Source of the DNA: Bacteroidota bacterium
Lineage (GTDB): Bacteria; Bacteroidota; Bacteroidia; Bacteroidales; UBA932
Assembly: GCA_009778375.1 (NCBI GenBank)
Contig: WRJW01000129.1
Coordinates: 1-5,875, forward strand
Length of the DNA stretch: 5,875 nt
Reading direction: 5' to 3'
The number at the start of each line of letters is the position of its first letter. The first letter of the stretch is position 1. Positions 5,617-5,875 of this stretch are shown piece by piece. The position numbers were made by a program, and so were the translations under genes. Below the pieces are notes generated by a model that ran no database searches, was not told where the DNA came from, and saw only the letters and a program-made list of their open reading frames with translations.

Positions 5617-5875
5617 CTAATCCAATTTTAGCACCGCCAAAAAGGCCTGCTGGGGAACCTCGACGTTGCCCACCTGACGCATTCGGCGTTTCCCTTTCTT
5701 CTGTTTTTCAAGGAGTTTCCGCTTACGGGTGATGTCGCCCCCGTAACATTTGGCCGTTACGTCCTTACGTACCGCTTTAATCGTTTCGCGGGCAATGATC
5801 TTGGCCCCGATGGCCGCCTGAACGGCAATGTCAAACTGTTGGCGCGGAATCAGTTCCCTGAGTTTTTCGCACATC
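5617..5875 (-). CDS. lepA: Elongation factor 4 (LepA), C-terminal part
   Basis: Only the last 85 codons are in the window; the gene continues past the right edge, and the ATG at 5874 is an internal Met rather than the start. LepA is a translational GTPase that binds the ribosome and influences initiation and elongation. The visible part is the LepA-specific C-terminal domain, with LRELIPRQQFDIAVQAAIGAK followed by the hallmark AKCYGGDITRKRKLLEKQKKGKRRMRQVGNVEVP and the end AFLAVLKLD, all close to the family pattern. The basic stretch enters the ribosomal A-site region in known structures. No GTPase domain can be checked here. The stop codon is TAG, and the gene converges on the lipoprotein gene with a shared terminator. 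Confidence 0.97.
   Translation of the reverse strand, partial: MCEKLRELIPRQQFDIAVQAAIGAKIIARETIKAVRKDVTAKCYGGDITRKRKLLEKQKKGKRRMRQVGNVEVPQQAFLAVLKLD

Overview
The window reads as chromosomal DNA of a Bacteroidota bacterium, most likely of the order Bacteroidales. Four things point there: candidate promoters match the Bacteroidetes -7 element TAnnTTTG; start codons lack a Shine-Dalgarno sequence and sit behind A/T-rich leaders; the block sigma-54 activator, LptE-like lipoprotein, TPR protein, SecG is one I know from Bacteroidales genomes; and the proteins themselves look like Bacteroidales family members. This assignment comes from recall and pattern recognition, not from a search.

Layout. 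Positions 18-937 (minus strand) hold a two-gene unit, a PspC-domain membrane protein followed by a PadR-type repressor. A 190-base intergenic stretch (938-1127) carries their putative promoter, a palindrome that could be the PadR operator, and the intrinsic terminator of the next operon. Positions 1128-3817 (minus strand) are a tightly packed operon transcribed in the order sigma-54-dependent activator, lptE-like lipoprotein, TPR-like protein of unknown function, secG. The first two genes overlap and the other gaps are 3-4 bases. An 80-base divergent promoter region (3818-3897) separates it from a plus-strand gene for a 548-residue lipoprotein with an OmpA-like segment and TPR-like repeats (3898-5544). 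A hairpin with T-tracts on both sides (5570-5607) lies between that gene and the convergent 3' end of lepA (5617 to the window edge).

How the genes fit together. Apart from LepA (a ribosome-associated GTPase), most products concern the cell envelope. SecG belongs to the SecYEG translocon that exports proteins, LptE helps insert lipopolysaccharide into the outer membrane, the 548-residue lipoprotein is probably periplasmic and envelope-anchored, and PspC proteins are linked to membrane stress in other bacteria. The sigma-54 activator lacks a receiver domain and heads the lptE-secG operon, so its activity must be controlled by something other than a fused receiver.

I see no tRNA, rRNA, CRISPR array, insertion sequence or phage gene, and no clear case of an undescribed system. 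The points most worth checking are the palindrome over the pspC-padR promoter, the non-ATG start of the sigma-54 activator that coincides with a -7 box, and the uncharacterised TPR lipoprotein.
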